In this document: positions 28,001 through 38,538 of the stretch, piece after piece | Position numbering within the stretch: position 1 is the stretch's first letter | How the letters are laid out: every line of letters starts with the position of its first letter | Origin: Siniperca chuatsi | Taxonomy: Eukaryota > Chordata > Actinopteri > Centrarchiformes > Sinipercidae | Reading direction: 5' to 3' | Length of the DNA: 64,000 bases | NCBI RefSeq assembly: GCF_020085105.1 | Contig: NC_058052.1 | Coordinates: forward strand, 16,284,233-16,348,232 | The notes under the pieces: generated by a model | What the model was told of the DNA's origin: nothing | What the model saw: only the letters and a program-made list of their open reading frames with translations | The model's database searches: none | Program-made: the position numbers and the translations under genes

Positions 28001-31000
28001 ACTGGATAGCTCTTGCAACCAATTTCTGGATATCAAACACGTTTGAAAACAGTTACAGGGCTGGAAATTCAAACACTTTTGGGTAGATGGATCAAGATAA
28101 CATTGCATCACATATGAAGCATACTGCGCTTCAAAACAACGGGAAGTGAGCCTCAGGATCTGGTAGGCCACAAGTCTGAGTCAAGTCTTAACCAGTCTGT
28201 AAAGTCTGAAGTGGGAAATTCTTGTAATAGGATGATAATGATAATGCCGTTTTCATAGAAGAAACCAGTTTTATGTTGAAACCGGTAACATAAATAAAGA
28301 AAATAATAAATAGTTTTAACAATGGAGTGGATTTACATTGGAAACAGGAGATATTTCTGAGCACACTGGCATGGTTTCATTTTCCATTTGTGCAGCTGTC
28401 CCCTGATAAAAATTAATGTTTGTTTGTCTGTCTTTGTGTTTGCAGTGCTGGACAGGAGCCTGGTGGCCAGCTGTAAGGACTCCATAGGCTGGATGTTTTC
28501 CAAGCTCGACACCAATAGCGACCTGTACCTGGACCAGGCTGAGCTGGCTGCCATCAACCTGGACAAGTACGAGATCTGCATCCGGCCCTTCTTCAACTCC
28601 TGTGACTCCTACAGGGACGGCAAGGTCTCCACTGCCGAGTGGTGCCTCTGCTTCTGGAGAGAGAGTGAGTATTCTGTGGAGGATGTGAGGTTTGTGGGCT
28701 GTGTGTCTGTGTGTGTGTGTGTGTCCACAGGCATACACACATGCACATGCCTGTGTGCTGACATATTACCCTTGGTGCATGCATTCAAACTTCAAGGCGC
28801 TCAGCTACCCTCAGGTGTAGCCACCTCTTGTGTTGTGTGCTGGTCCGTCACTATTTGTCTTCCTACTCATCCTCCTGTTCCCCTATGGGGTGAAACGGTC
28901 ACCGCAAGGAGCTAAAAACATTCCTGCTGCTTGTTGACAGCCTGGTTCTCCCACAGCTCTTAGAGATTGCGCCTGTCAGCCAGCCAGCCAAGCAGAAACA
29001 AGGTCTAGGTCCCAACCATACAGTTATTTGAATGGGAATTGATTTTAAAATTTGCAGGAGGTCATTAGAAAACATTGATTACACTCACAAGAGAATTAAC
29101 TTTTGACTGTTTATTGTCATTATCTCTCCTCTGTGTCTCATCATGCCTAGGAGTGTGCTTTATTCCTTCATTTTCTCTTGTAAAAATTATTTTCTATTCG
29201 TTCAAGAGCCACCCTGCCTGGCTGAACTCGAGCGGATCCAAGTACTAGACGGCGGCAAGAGAAAGTTTGGTAGGTATCTGACTTCTCATAAGAGCATTTC
29301 AACCCAGTTGAATCTGTCTTTCCTGGTCGAGGGGTTTCATCGAGCAGATGACTAACAGGAGGCGGGGATTAGTCCCTGATCAGTCTTGTGGATTAGAACT
29401 TGATACTGACAGACGGCAAAGGAAAGCAGCCATCAGTGTGTCTTACATGTACGTGTGAGCGAGTGAATATGTGAATGTGTGTGTGTATTTGGACGTGTGT
29501 GTACGCACTGCAGATTTTGGCTGGCTGACTGGGCTCTGAGTCAGGACTCTCCAAGGACACAGAGCAGCAAGCAGGGGGCAGTCTGCCAGCTCGACGCTCA
29601 GATGTTCCCTTGAAAGACTGGACGGACAGTTCTGTTTTGCCCCGTCTCATTTGCGTCACACTTAATGTTTATTTGCATTATTATAAAAGATTTTACGCCA
29701 TGACAAATCCCCCCATCTCTGAAGAATATGAAAGTTTACTCTCCTTAAGAAAAATAGCCTACAATGTTAGGTTTTGCCACAGTGATGAATGCAACTACCT
29801 TTACCTGGCTTTTTGCACTCATGTGTGAACACAGGCTGTACTTCATATTCATGTAACAGTATAGAAATTGAAAACTTTCCAATCTTGTGTCCTCCCTTAT
29901 CCCATGATGATTAGCTAGCCACCCCCCACACACACCTTTACACCACCCCAATATGCTGACTTAATACTTATTCACCCCTATCTTGCTCCGTGAATATATT
30001 TGTATTCATGGAATATGGAATTGGCTGCCACATTTGTTGCATGCATTACATTCTCACTTGGGCTCTGTGCCATGTGTGATGAGGCATGATTCATGAGGGT
30101 TTGGAGAGATTATGTGTTATGTAAGGGAGGGTCGCTTTACTATACCTGACTCTTATTTATTTGTGTTTTTGCACGTGAATGCCAGGTCGATTCATCCCTA
30201 GCTGCGATGAGGACGGCTATTACAGGAAGCAGCAGTGTGACAGGGGGGAGTGCTGGTGTGTTGACCAAAACGGAGGAGAAGTAGCCGGATCTAGGATTCG
30301 TGGCAAACCAGATTGCGGTAAGTCCCACAGGTTTCATCTGTCAATATATATGAATAGAATTTGAACTTGAAAGCTGAATGTAGAGAGGGAAAAAAAACTC
30401 AAAATGTCCGCTGCGGATTGTCCCACTTCTCCACAGCACCCCCACATGTATTCTGCACAAGGCTTCCTTTATGTTAAAGGACTGAGACCCACTGCAACAT
30501 AACTCACTGCAGGGACGAGTGCCACATTCATGTGTCCGGAGTCATTTGCATTCTAAAGCGGCGCTTGTCGCTGTAAGAAAAGTCTTTCAAGATAAATGAG
30601 GGCTGGTTGGACTGAACCCGCGCCTGATAAGAATGGGTCCCCTGGCAAGGTTTAGAAATAGCTATTAAAATCCAGACAAAGTCAAACATTTGCCCCTTTT
30701 TTGCCATTGCAGTTAATGTTTTTAAATTGATTTCAGCATTTCTCATTGGTAAAGAAAGGACTCCATCAAAGTTGAGAGGAAGACATGCTGAACAGAATTC
30801 ATAACAAGATATAAAATGGCCACAGTGGATAATTCAATCTCCCTGCATTCCCCCCCTGCCTTACATGTTTTCTCTCCGTCTCTCTACAGATGATGAAATG
30901 GCATATTCAGGTGATTTTGGCAGTGGGGTTGGATGGGAAGACGAGGAAGAGAAAGAAGCCGAGGAGACTGCAGAGGAGGCTGAAGAGGAAGAGGGAGAGG

Positions 31001-31035
31001 TGGGAGAGGTGGATGATGGGGGCTATATCTGGTAA
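3592..31035 (+). CDS. SPOCK2: Testican-2 proteoglycan (SPOCK2), 11 coding exons
   Basis: Secreted calcium-binding proteoglycan of the SPARC/testican family, found in extracellular matrix. Exons: 3592-3780, 16530-16538, 17058-17103, 23779-23893, 24263-24368, 27133-27241, 27452-27586, 28446-28664, 29207-29269, 30186-30317 and 30890-31035. All junctions are GT-AG, phases agree, and the product is 422 aa (human about 424). The start has a strong Kozak context (ACCATGG) and a hydrophobic signal peptide at residues 1-20. Domains in order: testican N-terminal region; follistatin/Kazal module (about 125-190, with VCGSDGH); SPARC-type EC domain with EF-hand loops at 258-269 and 290-301; thyroglobulin type-1 domain (about 312-374, CWCV at 353-356); and a very acidic tail. 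Ser381 and Ser386, in SGDFGSG, are likely glycosaminoglycan sites. The tail ends DDGGYIW as in testican-2, which with synteny favours SPOCK2 over SPOCK1 or SPOCK3. Confidence 0.96.
4013..4073. repeat. (TA)n microsatellite
   Basis: About 60 bases of uninterrupted TA dinucleotide in SPOCK2 intron 1. It is likely to be length-polymorphic and able to extrude a cruciform. Confidence 0.97.
11590..12045. repeat. Composite dispersed repeat remnants
   Basis: The left part reads TTTATTTATTGAATC and then a GTCTCATTGAGACCAAGATC motif, a sequence seen very widely in teleost repeats. The right end (about 11960-12045) carries TGTGTGCACTGACGTAA and CAATAAAGTATTTCTGATT. This is the reverse complement of text at 45686-45770, which reads AATCAGAAATAGTTTATTG and ACGTCAGTGCACACA. 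These look like truncated non-autonomous retroelement pieces. Confidence 0.6.
16530..16538 (+). CDS. SPOCK2: SPOCK2 exon 2: 9-nt microexon encoding Glu-Val-Glu
   Basis: The sequence AACCAG|GAGGTAGAG|GTCAGT gives a 9-base exon with an acceptor and a donor. It restores the testican-family sequence RFRD-EVE-DDY between exon 1 (ending RFRD) and exon 3 (starting DDYV). The phase is 0 on both sides, so skipping it would remove three residues without a frameshift. The family residues EVE at exactly this place are strong support. Confidence 0.88.
17104..23778 (+). other. SPOCK2: SPOCK2 intron 3 (6.7 kb)
   Basis: No gene is seen inside. It includes the dispersed repeat text at 20820-21560. The stretch at 18635-18850 (starting GCCGGGCAGACACTGTAC) has the look of an eroded DNA-transposon relic, but I find no second copy here. 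A short tandem CAGT run lies near 22905-22925. Confidence 0.7.
20820..21560. repeat. Teleost dispersed repeats, two adjoining blocks
   Basis: The first block (about 20820-21070) contains AATAGTTTGACATTTTGGGA, TCATGTCTGTACACTAAAT, AAGACTGGAAGCAGGGGGAA and AGTTAGCCTGGCT, a word set common in percomorph repeats. The second block (about 21165-21560) is shared with 25390-25760, for example TGTAATTTGAAAGG, AGAGAATTATCAC, and AGGAGTTGGTGGAGACCAAA. Neither block has coding capacity. Confidence 0.75.
24688..25080. repeat. Long palindromic (MITE-like) element in SPOCK2 intron 5
   Basis: The ends are inverted: CACTTGCCAGTTTATTAG on the left and CTAATAAACTGTAAACTGAG plus TG on the right. Long inner arms pair as well: GATTCAACTATATGATTATT...GGTGCTGTTGAAT on the left against ATTCAACAGCACC...AAAGTTGAATCAA on the right. 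A central spacer of about 80 bases (about 24815-24890) separates the arms. It is most simply a foldback or non-autonomous DNA transposon. No transposase is present. Confidence 0.75.
25390..25760. repeat. Dispersed repeat, second copy of the 21165-21560 block
   Basis: It runs in the same orientation as the other copy and shares GTGTAATTTGAAAGG, ACAGAGAATTATCAC, TTAGCAAC, ACAAAGTTAGCAACTA and AGGAGTTGGTGGAGACCAAA. It differs by many substitutions and indels. It lies in SPOCK2 intron 5. Confidence 0.75.
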
Positions 31036-31086
31036 AGGGCCAACATGTAGTCCAACCTCCATACAGGAGCATCTTGATGGTCCCAA

Positions 31087-31113
31087 ACACACACACACAC
31101 ACACACACACACA
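31087..31113. repeat. (CA)n microsatellite in the SPOCK2 3' UTR
   Basis: About 13 CA repeats, some 50 bases after the stop codon. On the mRNA this is a CA-repeat of the type bound by hnRNP L; binding here is inference. Confidence 0.93.
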
Positions 31114-31827
31114 GATCCTGCAAAGAGATGGACGTGGCGAAGCTCTCACACTCAGAACAACACTGGCTTATAATAAAGCGAGGGAGAGGGTTGCACGGGT
31201 TGGGTGAGGGAAGATGCATATGCTATGGGAGTATTTAATGTTACAGGATGTTCTTAAAATGGGCAAGGGAAGGGGAAATATCTCTATTAAGAAATTATGG
31301 GTCTGGAGTCAAAACTTCTGTTCCCCATACTTGGGAATCTTTGTTCTCTTCTGTTGTATGTCATTTGAACCATCTTTGAGCAGTTTTTAGCTGATGCATA
31401 ATGGAGACTGCCTGTCATGTGCTTGCATAAAAAGTGAAGAAAGATTGGGTGCATTTCAATAGTCCAAATTGGCCTCTTTCATCTTTTCTTTCTGCAGATT
31501 AACAACATTTAGATAACCAGTTTTGGTTTTAGGCAGGAAATAGGCGATAAAGAGAGGAAGACACAGAGTATTGAAAAGCACCCTTTGACTTTACCGTTTT
31601 CACGTCATACGCTTTGGCTTATATGTGACAGTAGTGCTCTGTCTCATTCATGACTTATTAAAAAAAAAGTTTCTCACGCACCACTCTTTAGCTTGTATAT
31701 AATGTGTGTATCAGAAGACAGATTGTCACCTATTAGTCCCATTATCAATGCCTTGAAAGACTAGCAGAATATACTGCTTACTTGACAAGTGTACATCGTA
31801 TCATAATGTGGATCAATTATTGTGTTT

Positions 31828-31853
31828 AATAAAAAAAAATAAAATTAAATAAA
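31828..31853 (+). terminator. SPOCK2: SPOCK2 polyadenylation signal cluster
   Basis: Three AATAAA hexamers start at 31828, 31838 and 31848, in an A-rich stretch about 800 bases after the stop. GT-containing sequence follows (TGGTCTATGTGG). This is the best candidate for the 3' end of the transcript. Confidence 0.7.
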
Positions 31854-31870
31854 CTGGTCTATGTGGCCCA

Positions 31871-33420
31871 GCTGGCCACCGTACATCTGAGTCTGTGCTT
31901 TTGTTCTCTCTTCATTCCTCATCAAATTAGCACTGTCATAGTCTGTGAGGCTGTGTTATTAAGGCACAGCGGTGCTTTGAGTTAAATGCTAACATCAGCA
32001 TGCTAACATTCTTGCAGTGATATACACCTGTACATATCTATGGTGACAATGCTAACAGGCTGATGTTGAGCAGGTTTAACATGTTCACCATCGTGGTTTA
32101 GCCTGTTAGCATGCTAATATTTGCTAATTAGCACTAAACACAAACTAAGCTGAGGTTGATGGTTATGTCAATTTTTCAGGTATTTGGTCATAAACTAAGA
32201 GTTGGACAAAGAGAACTTCTGACCAGACAATGGCGCTAGTTGAAAAGTTAAGGGATCACCCAAAGTGATTACAATTCATCCTGTGGAGGAAAGTAATTCA
32301 TGATACACAAACAGCAAGTAGGACAGAGTTTTGTCCATAGAAATAAAATGTATGTGTATTTCTTTCTTTATATCTGTGGTTTCCTCATTTGATCAGGTCT
32401 TAAAACACTGATTCTTAAAATAATACTGTTGTTACAAGTAAAATCTACCAGTTGGGTGGATTTTTGGATCAGGTGAATTTCATTTTGTAAGAAACTAATC
32501 CACATCATTTTCGGCCATCAGCTTAAGAAAAGCTTTCAAACAAGTTAAACTACTTTCTTGAAACTTAAATAGTAAGGACAAACATTATAATAAACATCTT
32601 AAAACCTACTATTATAAAGACATAAACCTCCTCTCTGAGTGACTTATCCTCTGAGGAGATCTTATTGTCAGCTCACTTCTCACACTTTTGACTTAGCTCA
32701 TTCTGCAGTGGAGTGTAGCTTATAGCTATGGGAAAGCAGCAGAGATGAGATACAGACCCAGGTCTGCATATCAGCACTTCTAACAGCACAATGCCTATAG
32801 AAAACTGTGAGCTATTCAGTCTGAGAACAGTGAAATAGAAACCTTACAGTATGTTACACTGTATGAACATCATTGGGAGCTCAGGCCAAGAACACTTGTC
32901 TTAGCATTGTAAAAACTGACAATCACCAACCCTCTGAAATGTCATTTCTCAGTTTCACGTTTCAGTGATAATGGAAATCAGTACCAGTAATGTCCCAGTG
33001 GGTGAAACCTTAAATGTGTTAGCTTTGAGTGGGTATGCCTGCCAACAGATGTCTGAATACCTGATACCGACAGCAAGTCTTCTGGCTACCCAAAGGGACC
33101 AATCATTTTCAGCAACCTGTCAGCCTATTATGCTAAATATTCCTCCTGCTTGGTAAAAACAAGCCATATGTAACAGAACCAGGTGTAAATCCTAACACAT
33201 GCTTCCAGGAAAAGTGTGTTTTTTCTTGATGCTGTAACTGTAAACTAACGAAGGTTTGGATATTAACTGTGAAACCTAATGCACTTTTTTTCTGCTATCA
33301 TTTTATCTGATGCTTTATGACTACATAGGGAGAAATATGACTAATCTTTATTTTAGTTGTCATAATGTTGGTCATTTGTGACAACTGTGTACAGAAACAT
33401 ACCCAGTCATGTCACCAGAA
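31871..33420. other. Intergenic between convergent SPOCK2 and TYSND1
   Basis: No gene is seen. It contains the second copy of the GCTAAC-rich repeat (31950-32300). The rest is unremarkable AT-rich sequence. Confidence 0.65.
31950..32300 (+). repeat. Dispersed repeat, copy 2 (GCTAAC-rich family)
   Basis: Matches 60-370 in the same orientation. Shared pieces are GTTAGCATGCTAA, TTTGCTAATTAGCACTAA, GCTGAGG-TGAT, CAGGTATTTGGTC and ACAATTCATCCTG or a near match. Confidence 0.75.
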
Positions 33421-33429
33421 TAAACCTTT

Positions 33430-33445
33430 TTTATTAATTTTATTA
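33430..33445 (-). terminator. TYSND1: Candidate TYSND1 polyadenylation signals
   Basis: The plus strand reads TTTATTAATTTTATT, which gives two AATAAA hexamers on the minus strand, about 360 bases past the TYSND1 stop. I chose this as the nearest clear signal, but the true end is uncertain. Confidence 0.4.
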
Positions 33446-33797
33446 CATTACTGTACATTACAGTACAATAAAACAATCTCGATTGGTATTAAAGTAACTT
33501 TAACTTGGCTGTTTACATGGTCTTTTAAATATTTCATTGTTTACTGCATGATTCTGGGTCTCAACATTAAGAATTAATGATTCTTGTTTTAGTTGCGTTT
33601 ACCCCCTCATATCTGTGACTTTGTGCCTGTTTGAGGTATTGAGGTATAATATGGTATATATTTGAAAATATCAGTTTTGTTTAGAAAAGAACACATCATT
33701 TCAGTTTGATTATTTAATGTGATTTTGCACATAATTCATGCTGATTTAACCATCCACCCTTTTTCTCTAGCATATCTCAAGGTGCAGGGGTCCGCAG

Positions 33798-36418
33798 TTA
33801 TAGTTTGCTTTGAGCACCTTGTAGCCTCCACACCCGCCTGACTTCTTCTTCTGTGGTGTCCAACACCCTGAAAACATTAACATCCCTTGTCTGGTGAAAG
33901 TGCTGCAACAATCTCTGGAAACTAGTCACTGGGATGCTAAAATTGAGGTGCGGGTAGGTCACTTTGGCAGCCAAGTCCCTTGTGTTGCTGGACACAATAC
34001 CTGCAAAACAGGAAATAATCATTATACTGTCTTAAAATTGCAAATACAGCAGTGCAGAAAGAGCAATTTGATGTGTACAGCTGCCTTTTCTCTACACACG
34101 GTGCATTGTTAGAGTGAAGCGTTCTGTAGTCATCATATGCCCCCCACTGATCAAAAAGAGTACATGATTTTGTACTTTGTACTTACCCAGCAGCTCTCCA
34201 GAGTGTTTCCGCACCACAGCACCCCCGCTAGCCCCTGCTTGTACTGTACAAGTGGTCTGAAGCATGACAGGCTGGTCATTCAAGCTAATAGCTTTGGAGA
34301 GGACACCACAGGTCAGGGAGGGACCACAGCTCCGACCCAACCCACCATATCCCACCACAACTACAGAATCACCTGTAGGCAGAGAAACCAAGCTGAACAT
34401 CAATTTTATAACAGTTTCATTAGTGTAAAGAAACCAAGATCTCCTCTGACAGTAAATATGAAGCAAGATGTTACTCTAAAAAACAATCCTACTGTTTCCA
34501 GTAAACAAGACTCAAATCAAACCTGGATTGAAACTCTGAGCCATTTGAGGGACCACAGCCTCTGTGGCGGAGTCTCTCAGCTGCACCAAAGCAAAATCAT
34601 AGGGTGAAGATGCTATAGTGGAAAACAGCACATCACCCACAACATCATGGACTCTGTGAAACAGACATTGCCAAAACAAACAGCAAACATTACATATTCT
34701 GTACTCTTTGTGCAAAATTAGTATACTCTGTGATCAGAAACATTACAGCTTGCTAAAAGGCCCCACACAGGCATTCTCAATTATTCTGGCTGATTAAACC
34801 AGAACCACACATTTCGGGAAGATGCAGGGATGAATTTCACTATGACACTTTCTGATGTGACCGGTCCTTAGTCCTAACAGGTACAAGAAAACTTACAGGA
34901 GATTGAGGGGGATGTCAATCAAACACAGTACACACAAGGTCCAATCAGGCAAAATAAGTGAAAACACATGTGGGGGTGAATCAAGGGTGTGTAGGGCCTT
35001 TAAAAGGAAAAGAGTTAAAGGAACGGTTAACCCAAAAACACAGTAAAACGGTTCATCCAATCACCTGGACTACCAGTTTCGCTATGTTATGTTACTGACG
35101 TTGGTGGCATACCAGCATTACTTACAGGGACGCTTAAATTGAACAGAGCCATCGTTAATGTTATTAGTTCCATCTGTGCTTTTCCTGCTATAAATAGTCA
35201 CAAGGTTTGCTGTGAAAAGGGTCTTTTAAACATGGTTTAATGTGTTTTTGGATGAATGTTCCCTTGAAATCCCTTCCTGTACAGAGTAGAGTACCTGACA
35301 GCCCACAGTTAAAAGGGGTTAAGATCAATGTGCTGTCACCTGTCCCTGTGATGGAACTTCAGGGTGACTGTCGACTTCCTGTTAACAACGTGCCGGCAGG
35401 TCACAACCAGCTTAGAGGTGACAACAACCCCTGAGCCCCAGAACTGTCCACTGTCCACAAGGCACACAGTGGGGTATTTAACAGCTTTTGACTCATGGGC
35501 TGTGGTGGACATGTGGAGGCCTGCCTCTCCCAGATGGAGGCAAACATCTCGGAGTGGATCATGAATGCTCATGCAGCGGACAATGTTCCTGAAGATCAAG
35601 TGGATGGAGCAGACTAGAGTGAGGCCTATCCACTCGTTTGCCTTCCAACCAAACGGAGACACGATCAGTCCAGTGAGACGCACATTGTCTGCGCCTTTCA
35701 CCACAAACAACCCTCCGCCCTCGGTGCCTGGTAAGCACCGGGCATCCGTGAGGATGACAGCATGGTCCTCTCCGGCGAGGTTACTGATGATACCTCTGCT
35801 GAGGGTGCTGATGAAGAGATCTAAGCAGAGGGAGCCAAAAGGTGAGCCACATGCAACAACCGGCCAGCCTTTCTGGAGAGATGAGCTGCTCTGCCAGGGT
35901 ATTGTCCCTGAATTTGGGCTGCTCTCTGCCACCACACTTGCCTTGAGTACAGCGAACCAGCTGAGGAACTGGGCATCTCTGTTCAGCTCCTCATCCTCTT
36001 CATCACCATGGAAACGCCATTGGTCAGCCTCCTGGAAAACTGCCTGGAAAACATGTTTGAACTCCAGGCAGTTCACCAGCATCAGCAACTCTGCTGCAAC
36101 TTCCCGGTTAGATGTTGTTTTGCTTCTGGAGGGTGAGAATGCTTCTCCCTGTGTAGACTGGTTGGTGTCCAAATCTCGCTCAGCAGAAAAGCTGACGCGG
36201 ATTTTAAGTTTTTCAGCGAAGCTGCGGGGTGACAGGAACCTTTGGTCTGAGAGGGGCTCTTTGTCGGTAATAAAACGGGAAAACGGGACGCCAGTGCATA
36301 TAACTGTTCCAGTTTGAGGATGGACGATAACTCCGCTGCAGCTCACGGGTTTCTTTGCTGAAAAATCCTCTAACACCTTGACTACACAGCAACACCGCTC
36401 TACCTCCTTTATCTCCAT
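33798..36418 (-). CDS. TYSND1: Peroxisomal processing protease (TYSND1), 4 exons
   Basis: Trypsin-like serine protease that removes peroxisomal targeting presequences and processes beta-oxidation enzymes in the peroxisome matrix. Exons in gene order: 36418-35340, 34653-34523, 34372-34187 and 34000-33798. All junctions are GT-AG, giving 532 aa (human about 566). The protease half shows the triad: His343 in TCRHVV, Asp379 in SPYDFALV and Ser452 in AGASGG. The protein ends QSKL, a classical type-1 peroxisomal signal. The long exon 1 encodes the family's N-terminal half, with CGSPFG and GTEGGG motifs like those in human. The chosen ATG (36418) has G at -3 and +4. An in-frame ATG at 36502 would add 28 residues, but the shorter form aligns better with the family. 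The adjacent SAR1A gene agrees with human synteny. Confidence 0.95.
35128..35220. repeat. Half copy of the inverted-repeat element, TYSND1 intron 1
   Basis: Contains GCTTAAATTGAACAGAGCC, ATCGTTAATGTTATTAGTTC, TGTGCTTTTCCTGCTAT and TTTGCTGTGAAAAGG. This is the right half of the element at 2174-2385; the left half is missing. Confidence 0.65.
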
Positions 36419-36659
36419 GTCGTTAGCAATGCAGATTAACTTTACCCATATGTCGAGTTTAGCAACTAGACGACATTGGAAAACCGTTGAAAAGCAGCAC
36501 ATATAAAACAGCTAAAGACTAGTGGTGAGACAGGAAAACAAACCTCCATACTGGGAAGGTATACCAGGCTGACTCCGAGTTTAAACTAATGTTATATCGC
36601 TAATATTCTTCACAGTAGTGTTTGATAACGCACATTCCGTTTTCTTGCTTCCTGGTTGA

Positions 36660-36762
36660 GTTTCATTGGTCCACGAGACAAAAAACACACCTATTGATTA
36701 ATGTGATTGGTCAGAACGCAAATATGAACAGCTACGAGCCAATGGGAAACAAGGAGGCGGGG
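36660..36762 (-). promoter_or_regulatory. TYSND1: TYSND1 promoter: CCAAT boxes and GC box
   Basis: Upstream of the gene, ATTGG occurs at 36665 and 36706 (CCAAT on the coding strand) and GCCAAT at 36738, with AGGCGGGG at 36754. Three CCAAT-type boxes and a GC box within 100 bases, and no TATA box, fit a housekeeping promoter bound by NF-Y and Sp1. The spacing to the start codon (about 250-340 bases) is reasonable for the core promoter region. Confidence 0.5.
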
Positions 36763-37371
36763 ATATAGTTATATTTATTTTGCTACACGGCTTCCATATG
36801 TGCCTTCTGACACTGGTAATAAAATGTTAGCGGTTTTGGGAATCATTTCAAAAAATGAATATGAAAGGGACTCTGACTCACCTGTTTTAACTAACTGTAA
36901 TGTGTAAAACTGCGAGTTTTAATAGCAAAAAGTAGAAATGTTGTGTTATTGCCAATTAAGTTTTATTCGGTTCAATTATTGAATTTTAAGAAAGCAGTGA
37001 AGTGCATAAAATCCAATGGAGCAGCCCAGCGTATTTTATTAATTACTTATTATTTCCCGATCAGACTAGTCTTTTATTGTGTTTTTTGTTGTTTGTTTGT
37101 TGCAACTATTTAAGAAATTCTTTTTTAGCAGTACATTTTAAGAATTTTATTACATTTGGAATAACATACTATCCTAAAACCTGTTTGACCTCATCCATTG
37201 ATAATATTATAATATAATAATAATATTAAACAATAATATATTGTATTAATAATAGTATAATAGTATGGTTGTGGTATGGTTATGTTTATAATTGGTTGTT
37301 TCAAACCCTTTTCCATTTAAAGTGAAATAAAATGAGTCAGACAAGAAAGATTTAAAGGATTGTCAAAAATA
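36763..37371. other. Intergenic between TYSND1 and SAR1A 3' end
   Basis: AT-rich sequence without a recognisable gene. It includes a low-complexity AATAATAT tract around 37195-37265. Confidence 0.6.
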
Positions 37372-37377
37372 TTTATT
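37372..37377 (-). terminator. SAR1A: Candidate SAR1A polyadenylation signal
   Basis: TTTATT on the plus strand gives AATAAA on the coding strand, about 1.16 kb after the SAR1A stop. The sequence between is taken as a long 3' UTR; no nearer gene explains it. Confidence 0.5.
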
Positions 37378-38538
37378 ATACTCAAATTTCACACGTTTAA
37401 TAACAATATGACGTACCTTTTGTAACAGATACATTGCTTCAGAGCTTGATGAAACATAAGGCAAGCCATATTTTTATTGCAAAATATAAATAAGAGCTTA
37501 TATACAAAATAATGTATAATGTTGCACTAAGAGGTAATTCCATGCATATATTTTGCGTGCCTTTTTTTTAGCACCACCCAAGTACTCTCATAGTATCACT
37601 GCTTGTTGTGAGCAGCCACTAATCACAAAGTACTCAAGTCATTTCATAGCAATTAACTATCATGAAAACAGGTGGTTTGGCATCCTCACTGTGGACAAGT
37701 ATGAGTTTGTTACATCAACTAGCGGTGCTGATGCAGTTAACATATACTGCAATTATTTAACACTGTTATGTGCTATTAGATAAAGCTACTCACAGCAAAA
37801 TGTCAGCTAATGCACTTGTGGTCACATTCATATAATTGGCCTGTAGACGTAAACCCTTCATTGATTAAAAAAACATGCAATCAGCAGAACTGCCAGTAGC
37901 AGGCCACTGTATTAACACTTTTCTCATTGGCAAATATGGCTCCAAATCTCTTGCAGCACTTTCCAGAAAAACTATTCTGTTCTCGGGAAAAAAATTATGG
38001 TTATTCAAGATTCGCACTAGTTTGCGAGTAATAGGATACATATAAAGATAATAAAATCTGTGCCAACAAAGTTTTTTCCTCAATCAAGGAAGAGTAACAC
38101 CGAGCACAAAATGTTAACTAAATTGACCTTCACTGTAAGTCTACACCAGCAGCTAAAAATAAACCCGGGTTAGAAACTGGTTCACAGCGATGACATGTTC
38201 CATATGGCAGACAGAATGCTCTACAGGCTTTAAGTAAAGGTAGAAACCACACCATGAAGATTATTCTCCACACTCAATCTGAATAATACAGACTGATGAT
38301 TCATAACTTAATCTTTGACTCGCTGTGGTGTGATTGATATTAAGATTTCTTTGAACACATGAAAAACACAGGATATATCAACACTACTTGAAACACATTT
38401 CCTACTGGCACAGTCACAGTCCTAAATATGGTATATTTACTAAAATGTCTCTCTACGGCAGGTAGTTTTGTGTGGAACATGTCTTTGTGTGCACAGGCAG
38501 CACGGTAAATGTGGTTAAGGTTATTTAAAGAATGTGAA
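37378..38538 (-). other. SAR1A: SAR1A 3' UTR (inferred)
   Basis: No open frame of note and no repeat identified. The length (about 1.2 kb) is inferred only from the polyadenylation signal. Confidence 0.45.

Larger units (their letters stand above)
31036..31870 (+). other. SPOCK2: SPOCK2 3' UTR (inferred)
   Basis: This is the sequence from the TAA stop to just past a cluster of polyadenylation signals. It contains a (CA)n tract near its start. The end is inferred from the signals and not from transcript data. Confidence 0.65.

Noticed and set aside
28388-28915. A 175-codon open frame on the plus strand
   Set aside because: It is SPOCK2 exon 8 extended into intron on both sides. The extra parts are low complexity, for instance a CVSVCVCV run from a GT repeat.
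35565-36317. A 250-codon open frame on the plus strand
   Set aside because: It lies wholly antisense to the long first exon of TYSND1, has no recognisable domain, and is explained as a mirror frame of a GC-rich coding exon.
36419-36502. N-terminal extension of TYSND1 from an upstream in-frame ATG
   Set aside because: The added 28 residues (MCCFSTVFQC...) do not resemble the family N-terminus, whereas the ATG at 36418 has a strong context and aligns with the start of the family.
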